Assembly: GCA_963573385.1 (NCBI GenBank)
Contig: CAUYLG010021656.1
Location: 1-64,000, forward strand
Length of the DNA: 64,000 nucleotides
From: Cacajao melanocephalus
Lineage: Eukaryota; Chordata; Mammalia; Primates; Pitheciidae
Direction of reading: 5' to 3'
Made by a program: the position numbers and the translations under genes. Shown piece by piece: positions 11,263 to 27,469 of the stretch; position 1 is the stretch's first letter, and each line of letters begins with the position of its first letter. The notes below the pieces were generated by a model that was not told the DNA's origin, made no database searches, and saw only the letters and a list, made by a program, of their open reading frames with translations.

Positions 11263-12939
11263 TCTTTTGTTTAGTCTGTGTTTCTTTCCAAGTATCAGCT
11301 TTATTTATTGCTCTGGAAGGATAACATTCTGCCTCCTGGTCTTCATGACTAATGATTGATTATCATACATTTATACGTCTCAGCCCTAGTTCTGCATAAA
11401 AGCTGTCTTTCAGTTTCGTTATCAAAATTCCAGATAGTCAAGAGAGAATAACCAGTTTTTAAAGACCAATATCATATAGCATGAAAAAAATTCCTGAGAC
11501 CTGTTACTATGGTTATTGTGATTGGCAGGGTTGATTTGCCATTAAAAAATGATAGGAATTTTAAGTTTGGCCAGAACCAAAATCTGATTTCTTTATTTCC
11601 TTTTAAATATAATTTAAAAGTTTCTAGCACAAGGTACATGACATTGAATTGTGGATATCTGGATAAACTGTGGTACAATGTGAACTTCAGATTCCAATTT
11701 CAAATTATATTTGATTATTCTTTAATATAGTTTATGTTTTTAATAAAATAAGTAAATAGCCAATTGTCTTAGACTGTTTTTTGAATGCTATAGAAATCAA
11801 TTTGAAAAAATATCCAAGAAATGGCCCAGTTGCAAGGAATTAAGCAGAAAGATATTCTAAAAGTTTGTTCTCTAATGATCACATGAACAATGATGAGCAG
11901 ACAATTATTACACTAATATGATGTATTTCTTTGTTTATATATAGCTATAAAAGCCCCAGTATTTTTTTTCTAAAGCAAGCAAAACTTTAACATTCTCTTT
12001 TGCACAATAGAACACTCTATTTTACAATATTACTTACAATATTACTTATGAGTGAATTTAGATGGAATGATTGGGGATGTGATGGGGGTTTGGTATTGAG
12101 ATTTATGTAATTGACTAAGAAGATCACTGTTTTGTTTTCCTTTTTATGTCACCTCACCAGGAAAAGAAACTATTGAGAAACCAATCTTGTGAAAATGATA
12201 ATTGATGTCATGGAAAATAAATAGGTTGAAACAGCTTGATAGTTAAAAGCTTTAAGTGATTCCTCAGCTCAGCCCTCAGTGGGATGCTTTTCTCATTCAG
12301 TGACTAGATGAACTCATCTGATGTGCACCACTTAATGCAATTTGAATTAGAAAATTCTTTGATTAGACAAGAGGCAAGATATAAGAGATGAGAAACTATT
12401 CTTATTTCATTCTGTAAGGCTTGAACATACATGAACATTAAGAGGTAAATTGACTTTGTAAAAATTTGAGGAGTGGATAAATTGCATAGTCTCTTATAAC
12501 ATTGATCTCATTAAGGATGACATCTTAGGTCATCTTGTCTTTCTCGAAGTAAACTAACATTTTAAATGGGCCCAGACTAGTTTAGTTGATTGACACATTT
12601 CAAAATACTATATTCTTATCACTATTGCTGTGAAAGAATTTCTAAGCAAGCATTTAGTGGTGATAAAAGGTAGTAACACAGTACTTTCAGGTAGAGGTTA
12701 CACTTGGTTCTCCTTATGGATAAACTAAAACTAAATTCAAATTCTACTTTACACTATTATTACCTAACAAAGTTGAACTATCAAGCTATAGTGAGCAACT
12801 CTTCCTGCTATTCACCTTGACAAGTTGAACATCTATTCATTCATTCACCAACGAATTCAACAGGATTTATGAAGCAGCTACCACTTACCAAACTGACCTC
12901 ATGGTTGTACTTTGAGATCATGGTAAGAATCAGCCTTGT
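11263..12939. other. Unassigned AT-rich DNA
   Basis: No repeat family or gene was recognised in this 1.7 kb. Overlapping frames of about 70 codons at 11472-11678 (minus) and 11509-11730 (plus) lie on opposite strands of the same DNA. They lack splice or motif support and are most likely chance. Confidence 0.5.
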
Positions 12940-13370
<431 letters not shown>

Positions 13371-13540
13371 TTATTTGCTATCTTACTAAATATTGTATAA
13401 TTAGAAAAAAAGTTAAAGGAAAGATGTAAGTATAACGACAAGAACACATGATGTATAAAAGTAAGAATGATTACAGATAGCAAAGAAATGAACAAAAGCA
13501 GAAAATAAAGGGAAATAAAGGAAAAATTTTGCCTTTATAT

Positions 13541-13860
<320 letters not shown>

Positions 13861-13954
13861 TAATGGGGAATTATAAATAAGAACTAAAAGCATTCATCTT
13901 TATTTTTCTGAAAAAAAATCATGCTATGTTAATCCGGTGTTTTTTTAGCTTCAG

Positions 13955-14622
13955 TGTAATTGGCTGACAGGTTCATCTTACCACTGCCCAGAAAAGCCAA
14001 CAGCAGGTGGTACAGAAAAAAAAAATTCTCATCACAGGGCCAGACGGGTGAGGGGGAAAGGAGATATTTTTCAAATCTGCTTCCCCCAAAATTCAGATGC
14101 TTGGATTTTTCAAGAATAGGTTGGTAGACAGGGGGCTAAGGAATAGGAGAATGCTAATAGGTGAAGGATAAAATTATAGGGAGTAGGACAGCTGAGTCAG
14201 TTTCTTAGTATGGGTTATTGGTCTGGGGAGTGCTAGCTGGGGCATCAGAATGCAAGCTCTGAAAACACCTCAAACACTAGTGTTAGGTTTTATAATAGTG
14301 ATATTATCTACAGGAGCAATTGGGGAGGTTACAAATCTTATGTCCTATGGCTACATGATTCCTGAATCATAATTCTAAACTTGTGGCCAATCTGTTAAGT
14401 TTTACAAAAGCAGCTTCAGCTCCTAAGCAGGGAGGATAGTTCTGAGAAGCTACTGTTACCAGCTTTGTTTTAAAATTGAACTATAAACTAAATTCCTCCC
14501 ACCACTAGCTTGGCATATGCTAAGGAATAAGCAAAGACAGTTAGCTTGTGAGGTTAGAAGAAAGAAGGAATTAGCTATATTAGATGTTTCTCACTATCAT
14601 AACTTTTGCAAAAGCAGTTTCA
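13955..14622 (-). mobile_element. Solo LTR, probably ERV1 class
   Basis: The block starts TGTAATTGGCTGACAGG and ends near AAAAGCAGTTTCA; read on minus it starts TGAAACTGC, so TG...CA ends are possible. Internal phrases (CTTGGATTTTTCAAGAATAG, GTTTTATAATAGTGATATTA, GAGCAATTGGGGAGGTT, GGAATAAGCAAAGACAG) match in my memory an endogenous-retrovirus LTR in antisense. The region is visibly less AT-rich than its surroundings. I found no exact target duplication and do not name the family. No viral coding region adjoins. Confidence 0.5.
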
Positions 14623-15201
<579 letters not shown>

Positions 15202-15233
15202 TATTTTTCTATTAAATGGTATTTTGTTTCCTG

Positions 15234-15283
15234 TTTTTCTTTCTTGTTTCCTTCCTTCCTCTGTCTCTTCCTTTCTTCTTTTG
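15234..15283. repeat. Pyrimidine-rich low-complexity tract
   Basis: A run of T and C units (TTTCTTTCTTG, TTCCTTCCTTCC, CTTCCTTTC) with few purines, lying between two inverted Alus. Confidence 0.8.
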
Positions 15284-15352
15284 GTTGTTTGGCTTTATGA
15301 GACTTCTGTGTATATTCTTCAGAATAGTCTTTTATTATCTAATAAGTTGTAG

Positions 15353-15659
15353 GGCCAGGCATGGTGGCTCACATCTGTAATCCCAGAACTTTGGGAGGCC
15401 GAGGTGTGTGAATCACTTGAGGTCAGGAGTTTCAGACGAGCCTGATCAACATGGTGAAACCCTGTCTCTACCAAAAAATACAAAAAGTAGCCAGTTGTGG
15501 TGATGTGTTCCTGTAGTCCCAGCTACTCAGGAGGCTGAGGCATGAGAATCACTTGCACCCAAGAGGCAGTGGTTGCAGTGAGCCAAGATTGTGGCACTGC
15601 ACTCCAGCCTGGGCAACAGAGTAAGAACTTGTCTCAAAAATATATGTAAATAAAAAAAA
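15353..15659 (+). mobile_element. Full-length Alu, diverged
   Basis: The body runs from GGCCAGGCATGGTGGCTCAC to CTCCAGCCTGGGCAACAGAG with a degenerate A-rich tail (AAAAATATATGTAAATAAA). GAGGTCAGGAGTTTCAGACG fits an AluJ or AluSx-like left arm. It lies 151 bp from the minus-strand Alu at 14931, giving a second inverted pair. Confidence 0.93.
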
Positions 15660-15985
15660 GTTTTTAAAAATTAAATTTGATTTTATGCTTCCTGGTTATT
15701 GCTACTAACATAGAACCTTGTCTCAGAATTCTCAGTTGTCATTTCTCATTCATTTAATGACTAAGGGTAAATGAGAAGGAAAAAAAAGTTGAAAGGAGTA
15801 CTGTTATTAGCAAAAAGTAGTCTTAAGGTTGAACTTTAAAGAATTCAATGAAAACTACTGAAGGATCATGCCAAGGCCTTGGAACAGAAAAGTATGGGTT
15901 TTTAAAAATTAAAATTTCAATCTATTTTTATTTTTGTTTATCAGATTTTAATTTGTATGATTTCCTTGTCTATTAACATTGGGCT

Positions 15986-16297
15986 TGGAATGTGACTTTC
16001 TTTGGGCAATGGCATGTAATTAAAAGTGACGGCATGTCAGTTTTCCGTGGAGACTAAAGACGGATTATGAGTTTCCTTAAGCGTGTGTTCTAACATTCCA
16101 TGCATCTCTGGTGCATGATGTGAGAACATCATGCACCAGAGAGAAACTGCTCCTTTAGCAAGGGTGGCAGAATGAGAAGATGCTTTTCAGCCTGTTGCAG
16201 TGCTGCTATAGTTGACACAGGGCCTCATGCATAAAAAAAAATTGTTGTTTTAAGCCATGGATATCTGGCAGTTTGTTATGCAGCATTATTATATAAC
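15986..16297 (+). mobile_element. Old LTR-like fragment (MLT1-like, tentative)
   Basis: The end of this block (GTTTTAAGCCATGGATATC, then CAGTTTGTTATGCAGC) resembles the 3' end of MaLR MLT1-type LTRs. Earlier phrases (GACTTTCTTTGGGCAATGG) look like an old repeat too. An Alu inserted exactly after its end. The internal part is unusual because it contains the perfect hairpin at 16105-16142. Family assignment is weak. Confidence 0.4.
16105..16142. repeat. Perfect 17-bp inverted repeat with 4-nt loop
   Basis: TCTCTGGTGCATGATGT (16105-16121) is the exact reverse complement of ACATCATGCACCAGAGA (16126-16142), separated only by GAGA. A 38-bp near-palindrome with no mismatch is unexpected in old, diverged DNA. 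As RNA it would form a tight hairpin; as DNA it could extrude a cruciform. I see no pol III box or processing signal, so a functional small RNA is only a possibility. Confidence 0.95.
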
Positions 16298-16307
16298 AGT
16301 TAACTTA

Positions 16308-16608
<301 letters not shown>

Positions 16609-16611
16609 TTA

Positions 16612-19139
16612 AACCCACTGTGGATGAGGCATAATGATGAAAGTGATAGAAGCATTAGATATTGCTAGTTAGCTATGTTATTCAGGGTTTTGTACAATAG
16701 GAAAAGTGTCTTGCCTGGATTCTGAGTATACAGGAAGCTATTGAATAATTTACAAAAGATAGTACTTACTAATCATGAAGAAGTTGCATAGGAGGGATTA
16801 AGTGTAAGACTGAGAAGGTATGACATGAGCATTGAGGGTGAAAAGAAATGGGCACAGTCAAGAAAAATACCTAGAAGTTAGAAATGACATGATTTGATGA
16901 TAATAGATGCAACATATGAATAGGGGAAGACAGAATGTAAAAGGTGATTCCTAAAAATCTGGTTTCAGTTATACAATAAATAGCAATATAATTTACTAAG
17001 ACAGGTAAATCTTGAAAAGGAATATACTTTGGCAGGAAGATTAAGAGTTTAGGTTGGATAATGTATTTGAGTTGCCAGTAACATATATAAAAAGATGTTT
17101 CGAATTATTATATGTACAAGTTTAATGTGAGGAGAGAGATGAAGTAGAATCCAATATCTGGAACTTATTGATACAGAGTTGTATTTTTAAAGACATGGTA
17201 ATAAATTATTTCATACAGGAGGAGAAGTATATTGAGACAAGAAATGATTTGGAGCAACAGCCTAAGGCCTTTCATTATTTAACAATCAAAAGAGGTAAGA
17301 GACTACAAAGAGGATAAAAAAAAAAAAAAAAAGAAAACTTAAAAGAAGAAAACTTAGAAGAATACAGTATCTAAGAAGTAAAAAATGCGTGTTCAAAAAA
17401 AGGAACGATTGATAACTATAATAAATATTGCTGAGAGGATAAGGACTACAATATACTCACTGGATTTGGCCGTATTTTATTCACTAAGCAGTGTTTCTAC
17501 AGCAATTATGGTTGAAGAGGAATTGGAGCCTTTTGAAGAGCAAAGAAGTTCTGCTTTCACAAAAAGTTGACTAGACATGGAGATATCTTCTCAATACAGG
17601 AAAACATCTTCCACATTCTTTGAATTATCACTCATTTCATAAGTAAAGGAAGTCTCCGACATTACTTCCTCCAAATAAAATGTATGGTCTGAGACCAGAG
17701 TAGCAAGAAGCCAAGGTAGGTACTCTGGTCCTGAGTCTGGGTGCAGACAGCAACAGGAGAGCTCTAATGAAGCTGAATCCAAGAATCTGAAACTGAACAG
17801 TGCCCTGGAGGAGGAGGGGCTTAATTTGTGTAACATGCTAGTTCCTGCTGTTAGCTGGCAGCTGGAAGAAGCAAAAGAGAACCAAATTCTTTATGTAATG
17901 AAGCTTCCAATATTGCAGCTCAAAGAACCTTCAAATATTAAATCTATTACTGTGATCTCAAAGATAACACATTAAAAAGCAAGCCACCTTCAATAAAACT
18001 CAGCAGATAATGCAAACAACGGGTATTACCAGAGACCTGAAGGTGAAGCAGAGAGAAGATGAAGGAAAAAAATATTTGAATGTATTTATTACCAATGAAC
18101 CATACATCTTAAAATAATAACAAATGGTAAATTCTATATGTATATTTTACTTCAATTAAAAAAACATCAGACTTCAATCCTTCCAAACTGAAGATATAGG
18201 AAATATTTAACAAAGAATGTAGAATAACTATGTAAGAAATATTAAAGAAATAAAGAGCTTAAATAATGAAGATTAGAAAGCAACAAAAATATTTCAGGAA
18301 TGGACAGGAAGATTAAATGAAACATAATTTCTAAAAATGAAATATCTAGAAATCTCAAGTTAAAGAGAAAAAATGAAGCAGAAAATGTATCGTAAGAAAC
18401 TATGCAAAGTATAACACTGAGAAATAAGGACATATAAATCATTTAAGTGACAAAGAGTGGCAAAGTATTTTCAGTTCTGGAATTACATTTCATGGTGACA
18501 TTTTAAGGGCCAATAAAATAAATGAAATAAGTTCTAATATAGAATCAAAACAGATATATGAATAGAAAAAAGGAAATCCAAGAATTAGCCAAATTAATTT
18601 GCAGAACATTAAGAAAAATAAACAAAATGAAAGAGGCAAGCATTTGAAAACTGAACTAGATGACGCATGATGTAGAAAAATATATAAAATGTATCAAGAA
18701 TGAATTATTGTGAACACATTAAATTCTCCATATAAGAGACATAGTCATAATGGATTTTTGTTTTAATCTAATTATATATGAATTAATAAACCTATAGTTT
18801 AGTTCTTGGTGTTGTATAATCAATATTGTAGAGGTACAGTTATGTGTAATACAAGTTATTGATAAATGCATTTTATGGGTTAGATGAGAGTCACAGCTAT
18901 TTTTTGTGTTGCTTTGCCTAAAAAGGTATATCTGCTGCCTAAAATCTGTATGTGGCAAATATATCATAATTACAATAAAATAATTTTTATGAAAAGTGTT
19001 TGTAAGGGGAAAGAGAGTAAAGTAAAGGGGAAAAAGAGAAAACCGTATGTATAGAAAACTCATGCCAGAAGCTGGGCTCTGATCATAGCATGAAAATAGA
19101 GTCATAGTTTTAGAAGGATGTGGACTTAGAAATGTCTAC
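16612..19139. other. Unassigned AT-rich DNA
   Basis: No clear repeat family in 2.5 kb apart from a poly-A run at about 17319-17335. The A-rich plus strand at 18000-18720 could be a decayed L1 ORF1 region, but I could not anchor it. Frames at 17385-17570 (61 codons, plus), 17591-17836 (81, minus) and 18719-19105 (128, minus) have no recognisable motif. The last is long for such AT-rich DNA, but its translation is Ser/Ile/Tyr-rich without domain features. Confidence 0.5.
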
Positions 19140-19828
19140 TTTTAAAATTATTTTTAACTTTTATTTTAAGTTTGGGGATACATGTGCAGGTTTGTTATAC
19201 AGGTAAACTTATGTCATGGGGTTTGTTATACACATTATTTCATCATTCAGGTATTAAGTCTAGTACCCAATAATTATTTTTTCTGCTTCTCTGCCTCCTC
19301 CCACCCTTCCCCCTTATAGAGACTCCAGTGTCTGTTATTCCCTTCTTTTTGTTTATGAGTTATCATCATTTAGCTCCCACTTAGAAGTGAGAACATGTGG
19401 TATTTGGTTTCTGTTCCTGAGTTAGTTTGCTAAGGACAATAGTCTCCAGCTCATCCATGTTCCTGCAAAAGACATAATATTCTTTTTTATGGCTGCATAG
19501 TATTCTATGTGTATACATACCACATTTTTAAAAAATCCAGTCTGTCATTAATGGGCATTTGGGTTGATTCCATGTGTTTGCTATTGTGAATAGTGCTACA
19601 ATAAACATTTATGTGCATGTGTCTTTATGAGAGAATGATGTATATTCCTCTGTGCATATACCCAGTAATGAGATTGTTAAGTCAAATGGTAGTTCTATTT
19701 TCAGCTCTTTAAGGAATCACCATACTGTTTTCTACAATGGTTGAACTAATTTACACTTCTACCAACAGTGTACAAGTGTCCCCTTTTCTCTACAACCTCA
19801 CCAGCATGTGTTATTTTTTGACTTATTG
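19140..19828 (-). mobile_element. Primate-age L1, 3' end, 5'-truncated
   Basis: The plus strand is antisense L1 3' end: ACTTTTATTTTAAGTTTGGG, ATACATGTGCAGGTTTGTTA, CCTCCCACCCTTCCCCCTTA (3'UTR), then ATGGCTGCATAGTATTCTAT and TTTACACTTCTACCAACAGT (distal ORF2). About 690 bp remain. The fit is to L1PB/L1PA-like elements, younger than the L1M copies nearby. Confidence 0.88.
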
Positions 19829-20345
19829 CTGTAGTTCAGTTCAGTCTTGCTTTATGTCAAATAGAAATATTATGGTTGAAAAAAATATCCTATTTTACTT
19901 GTTTCTTAAGCCCCCAAAACATACACATTTAAATGTTTCCAATTTAGTGTCAACAATGTTGTAAATGGAAAATTTATAGATATCCATTCATTATTGTAAT
20001 ATGTAAATATCTCACCCATAAATTTCAGAATTTATGGCTAAGAGGAAGAGGCACAGAATGCCTTTTAAAAGATATTGCCAATCTGAACTAAAGAAAAGAT
20101 ATCAACTAGAAGACATAGTAACAGAACCTGCTTCCACATAGCTCACTGCAAATTGAGTTTCTTAAAGTTTGATGATACATAGCCTAAAAAGATATTTTTC
20201 ATGTGCATATTATTATGATTAGTAGAGAGTCTGAGTGTTTTTTTTCTTCCCTTTATAGGCTTTTGTTTTTCCTCTTTTTTTATTATTACTGTAATTATTT
20301 TTTTCTTTTACTACTGTATTTTCATTTACTTACTGACATGAACCA
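19829..20345. other. Unassigned spacer with T-rich tract
   Basis: AT-rich DNA between an L1 and an MST LTR. A T-rich stretch lies at 20236-20330. The frame at 20203-20490 runs into the LTR and is not a gene. Confidence 0.5.
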
Positions 20346-20723
20346 TGATATGGTTTGGGATTGTGTCCCTACCCAAATCTCATGTCAAATTATAACCCCA
20401 GTGTTGGAGGTGGGGCCTGGTGAGAGGAGATTGAATCATGGGGACAGATTTCTTCTTTGGTTCTGTTCTTGTGATAGTGAGTTATTTTGAGATCTGGTTG
20501 CTGAAAAGTGTGTGGCACCTCTCCTCTCTCTTCCTCCTGCTCTGGCCATGTGAAGACTTTGTGCTTCCTCTTTGCCTTCTGCCATACTTGTAAGTTTCCT
20601 GGGGTGTTCCTAGCCATGCTTCCTATACAGACTTTGGTATTGTGAACAAATTATACCTGTTTTCTTTATAAATTACCCAGTCTCAGGTAGTTCTTTATAG
20701 CAGCGTGAAAATGGACTAACACA
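20346..20723 (+). mobile_element. MaLR solo LTR (MSTA/MSTB type)
   Basis: The element starts TGATATGGTTTGGGATTGTG and ends ATGGACTAACACA, with ATTGAATCATGGGG, GGCCATGTGAAGAC and AATTACCCAGTCTCAGGTA in between, the order seen in THE1/MST LTRs. About 378 bp fits the MST length. No matching 5-bp flank is evident, so its ends have probably mutated. No internal region is attached. Confidence 0.9.
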
Positions 20724-23627
<2,904 letters not shown>

Positions 23628-23644
23628 TTCATGCATTTTACAAA

Positions 23645-23765
23645 GCATAAATATATATACACATATATGCAGTAATGATACAACATGTGTGTATATATAT
23701 TTAATAATTAGATATATAACTTTATATATATTTAAAACTACATATATATGTGTAGTGATGATATG
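23645..23765. repeat. AT-rich TATA/CATA low-complexity repeat
   Basis: Repeated ATATATA, CATATATG and TGTGTATATATA units, imperfect, follow the AluY-like element. Confidence 0.85.
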
Positions 23766-23794
23766 TGTATCAGTTTTATCATCATGAAGAGTAG

Positions 23795-24211
23795 TGGTAT
23801 GTTTGGATGTTTGTCCCCTCTAAATCTCATGTTGAAATGTAATCTCCAGTGTTGGAGGTGGGTCCTGATGGGAAGTGTTTGAATTATGGAGGCAGCTCCC
23901 TTCTGAATTAGCTGAGTGTCATCCTTGAGGTAATGAGTGAGTTCTCAGCTATGAGTTCAAGTGAGATCTGGTTGTTTAAATAAGCCTGAAACTTCCTTGT
24001 CACTCTCTTGCTCCCTTTCTCACCATGTGACACACTGGCTCCCCTTTGGCTTCCACTGTGATTGTAAACTTCCTGAGGCCTTCACCAGAAGTAGATGCTG
24101 ACGCTGTGCTTCATGTTCAATCTGCAGAATTATGAGCCAGTTAAACCTTTTATCTTTTTAAATTATCCGGCCTCAAGTATTCCTTTTTAACAGTGCAAAT
24201 GGACTAACAGA
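23795..24211 (+). mobile_element. MaLR solo LTR (MSTB-MSTD type)
   Basis: Starts TGGTATGTTTGGATGTTTG and ends near AATGGACTAACAG. Internal MST landmarks are present: AATCTCATGTTGAAATGTAA, GTGTTGGAGGTGGGTCC, CACCATGTGACACACTGGCT and AATTATCCGGCCTCAAGTA. About 417 bp, plus orientation, more diverged than the copy at 20346. Confidence 0.88.
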
Positions 24212-24829
24212 AGTTGCAATGAGGAAAACATTTCTTAGCAAAGTTAAGTCCTAATAACTTGCCCCATGCTTAGAATTTAATCTCAAATCTCTGTGACTAT
24301 AAAACTCATCCTTTTTCGCCAGATGTGTAGTTTTAAAACTCAGTTATTTGTTTGTTTCTCCATTCTGACCACATAGGTGTGAAATCAGATAATTTTTTCT
24401 TAAAAAAATTATGTCCCTAAAATTTAGGGAAAACTGTCCTCTTCTGCCTAAGTCTCTTCATGATTGTAAGTTGTTTCATCAGCTGTCTCTATATTTAGGG
24501 CAAAACTTTCTTTATATATGCATTTTTTCCTAAACACAAGCCACAAACTCATGAAATTGGCAAAAATATAGAACACACAAACAGGTTGTCTGGTGATTGG
24601 TTGGCCAAGACTAGGAAATACTGGTAACTTTGCAAAATTACTTGATTGGCAACAGTCACCTATGTACATAAGGAGACAAACATGCCCACATGTATTTCAA
24701 GTTCCCCAGGCTGACTTTTGTCTTTGACCTATCATTTCTCTAATAGCTTCCTTACTAGAGTCACAAAGTGGAAGTTTCTACCACTTTAATGCACCCTGCA
24801 CAGGGCAACCAACTTAAACACTGCTTTCA
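24212..24829. other. Unassigned DNA
   Basis: No repeat or gene recognised. The frame at 24448-24669 (73 codons, minus) has no supporting motif. CCAAT-like ATTGG motifs (24597-24601, 24645-24649) are probably incidental. Confidence 0.45.
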
Positions 24830-25105
24830 AGTTACCATTTTCTTCCCCTTAATGATTCTTCATTGTGAGTGCAATAAAGTCTAGGCTCTTTAACTTGGAT
24901 TAATGACTTGTCAAAACTATGCTTGAGCCTGATCTCACATCTCCCACTGCTTCCCTACTGACTGTTAACTTTCCTTCTAATAAATCTCGAACTTTTCTTT
25001 TTGGCTTCACTTAGACAAGAGTCCCTCCTTAAATATATTACCATTTGTTTTCCTTCAAATTACACCTTCAAGGTCTAACCTTTCCTGTGTTAGTCTCAAA
25101 TGCAC
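24830..25105 (-). mobile_element. LINE L2 fragment, antisense
   Basis: CAATAAAGTCTAGGCTCTTT, GAGCCTGATCTCACATCTCC and CACCTTCAAGGTCTAACC follow, with gaps, the antisense L2 3' region ("...ATAAAGTCCAA.CTCCTTAGCCTGG..." and "...CTTCAAGGCCCAGCTCAAATG..."). Substitution level is high, as expected for an ancient mammalian repeat. Confidence 0.65.
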
Positions 25106-26843
25106 TCTCATTGTCTGTCCCAAATCCATTTCTCTTTAAGTGTTACTGTTGTCAAAAGGAGTGATTTTACTTTAATATTTTCTTTTCTTACAGTTCCCTA
25201 TAACTATTATAATATGAAGTGGTATGCTATTTTTAAATAAATCTTGACCACGTGATGCTTTTCTCATGTCAACCTGTGTATGCACTGATTAGTGTTAAAG
25301 GCAAAATATTGAGTACAACATAAAATAAGTTGATTCTTATCATAACTGCTATATATATGGTTATTAATCATAAGTTGCTTACTTATGAATGTAGATATTT
25401 AGATTTCTATTTATTTGTTGTTATAGATTTGTCTATAGGTAGATTTTTTTATTGGTGCCAGATATTGACTTCTAAGAAAAAATATCTAAGAAAAAATATT
25501 CATGTGTGAACATGAATATTTATACTTTACCTCATTTGTAACTATAAATGTCTATCTAGATAGGTAGATATACAAATAAACACACAAGAATATATAAATA
25601 TAAATATCACATTAAAAATATATTACATATTTACTCATACATGCACATATGTTCCTATATACTCTGTATGCCAACTGCTGTTGAAATGAATGTAGCTAAA
25701 ATATTGTGCAACACAAATGGAAACAGAATAGGACAAAAGCAAAAACAATTAAATATATATGCAACAATCAGCCAATACTTTCTGAATTTTAGGTTAATCA
25801 TTTGTAAAATGAAATAAATGCCCATATGTGCATTTGTTTTGAGAAATATATGATATATGTGAATTGGCTTTGAAAACTTGAAAGCACTACGTAATAAACT
25901 AGTAAATATGATATTATTACACACACAGACATACTAAATCAATATGGTTTATAATTAAAAACTCCATTTCCATTTTCAATCTTTTTTGTTATGTCAAATC
26001 TATTCTCAAAATTTTTTCGTCAAAAATCCATTACTTTCAAAGTCTTGCTGCCTTGAAAGTAGTAATTTTATCTTGGTATTGTTTTTCTACAGTTCACCAA
26101 CACTATTATAATACTAAGTGCTATGCTATAATGCTTTAGTCCTAGCCATTTCATCATAAAAAAAAATAAAATTTATTTTGAATACCCCAGATTGACAATC
26201 TCCTGTCATAAAATCAGATAAAACACACAATAAAATCTGGCTCAGATTGGATTTAAATCTCAGTCTATTTCAGTTTACCATTATTGTTTTTTTAATTAAA
26301 ATTATTTTAATAAGGGAAATATTTAAATATTATACTTCTATACAGTATGCCTTTTTAATAATTATACTACAGGCTAGACTAATTAAAAATTATCATACAT
26401 GATAATAATAATAAATATATCTAAAGAATGTTCAGGTACAGAAACATGACCAACAAGAAGAAATAATATCTAATTATTTGAATGAGAGAAACTGTATTCC
26501 AGAAAATTTAAAAAGTAAGTCCTTAATTTTAGATAATGGAAAATATTTATTAAGCAATATAAGTTTTACAGAATGACTGAGTTGACTGGGTTCACTGGAT
26601 CTTGGCTAAATTTGTCAGAAAACATCACTGAATCATCCAAAGATAAGGGCAGATCTCAAATGACCTAAGGCAGCTGTCAATGACAGGGCTATATACATAT
26701 AGGTTGTTTATTTTCTATTTTCAGTTACTGTTATTAGAACTGGACAAATGTATTTGAATATATCTGTAGGTCATTTGAAGAAAGGCTGTGATTTTTGTTA
26801 TTCTTTCCAAGAAGCTGGAGTTTCAGAAATTGGATTTCCTAGG
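25106..26843. other. Unassigned AT-rich DNA with a diverged local duplication
   Basis: No repeat family recognised. Two stretches about 0.9 kb apart, around 25160-25235 and 26060-26130, share ACAGTT, ACTATTATAATA and ATGCTAT motifs in the same order and look related. The frame at 25655-25924 (89 codons, minus) overlaps TATA-rich sequence and is probably chance. Confidence 0.45.
25471..25520. repeat. 14-bp tandem repeat next to a 10-bp palindrome
   Basis: TCTAAGAAAAAATA is present twice back to back (25471-25484, 25485-25498). Overlapping its end, AATATTCATG (25495-25504) pairs perfectly with CATGAATATT (25511-25520) around a 6-nt loop. Confidence 0.9.
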
Positions 26844-27188
26844 TGTATTAGTCCGTTTTCGCACTGCTGATAAAACATACCTGAGACTGGGCAATTTACA
26901 GAAGAAAGAGGTTTATTGGATTCACAGTTCCATGTGGCTGGGGAGGCCCCACAAGCATGGTATAAGGCAAGGAGGAGCAAGTCATGTCTTACATGGATGG
27001 CAGCAGGCAAAGAGTTTGTGCAGGGAAACTACCCCTTAAAAAACCATCAGATCTTGTGAGACTTATTCACTATCAGGAAAACAGCATGGAAAGACCTGCC
27101 CCCATGATTCAGTTACCTCCAACCAGTTATCCCACAACACGTAGGAATTCAAGATGAAATTGGGGTAAGACACAGCCAAACTATATCA
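26844..27188 (-). mobile_element. THE1 solo LTR with 5-bp target duplication
   Basis: TGTATTAGTCCGTTTTCGCA to CAAACTATATCA is a full antisense THE1 LTR of 345 bp, with GGTTTATTGGATTCACAG, CCATGTGGCTGGGGAGGCC and AACCATCAGATCTTGTGAG. CTAGG directly flanks both sides (26839-26843 and 27189-27193), the 5-bp duplication expected for MaLR elements. It is a clean solo LTR. Frames at 26788-27039 and 26798-27010 are incidental. Confidence 0.96.
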
Positions 27189-27193
27189 CTAGG

Positions 27194-27469
27194 TTACCTG
27201 ATTCGTTTCTACAGTGATATATTGATATATATTTTTTTCATGCAAAGTGAGTTGCGTATGAAGTCTGAGTATTTGAGCTAAAGGGAAATGAAGATCATAT
27301 AACCAACAAATCACAAATTGGTACACTACTGGCCCTGGAATCCCTGCATGTTAAAAGTGAGAAGACTTTATATAAAAGGCAGCATCCTAATACATTTTCC
27401 TATAAATATGAAACTACTAACTCTGGATCCATGTCTTTCTAAAATTATCATCATGATCATCATCACCAT
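27194..27469. other. Unassigned DNA
   Basis: No repeat recognised. A frame beginning at 27318 runs into the MIR and lacks gene features. Confidence 0.4.
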
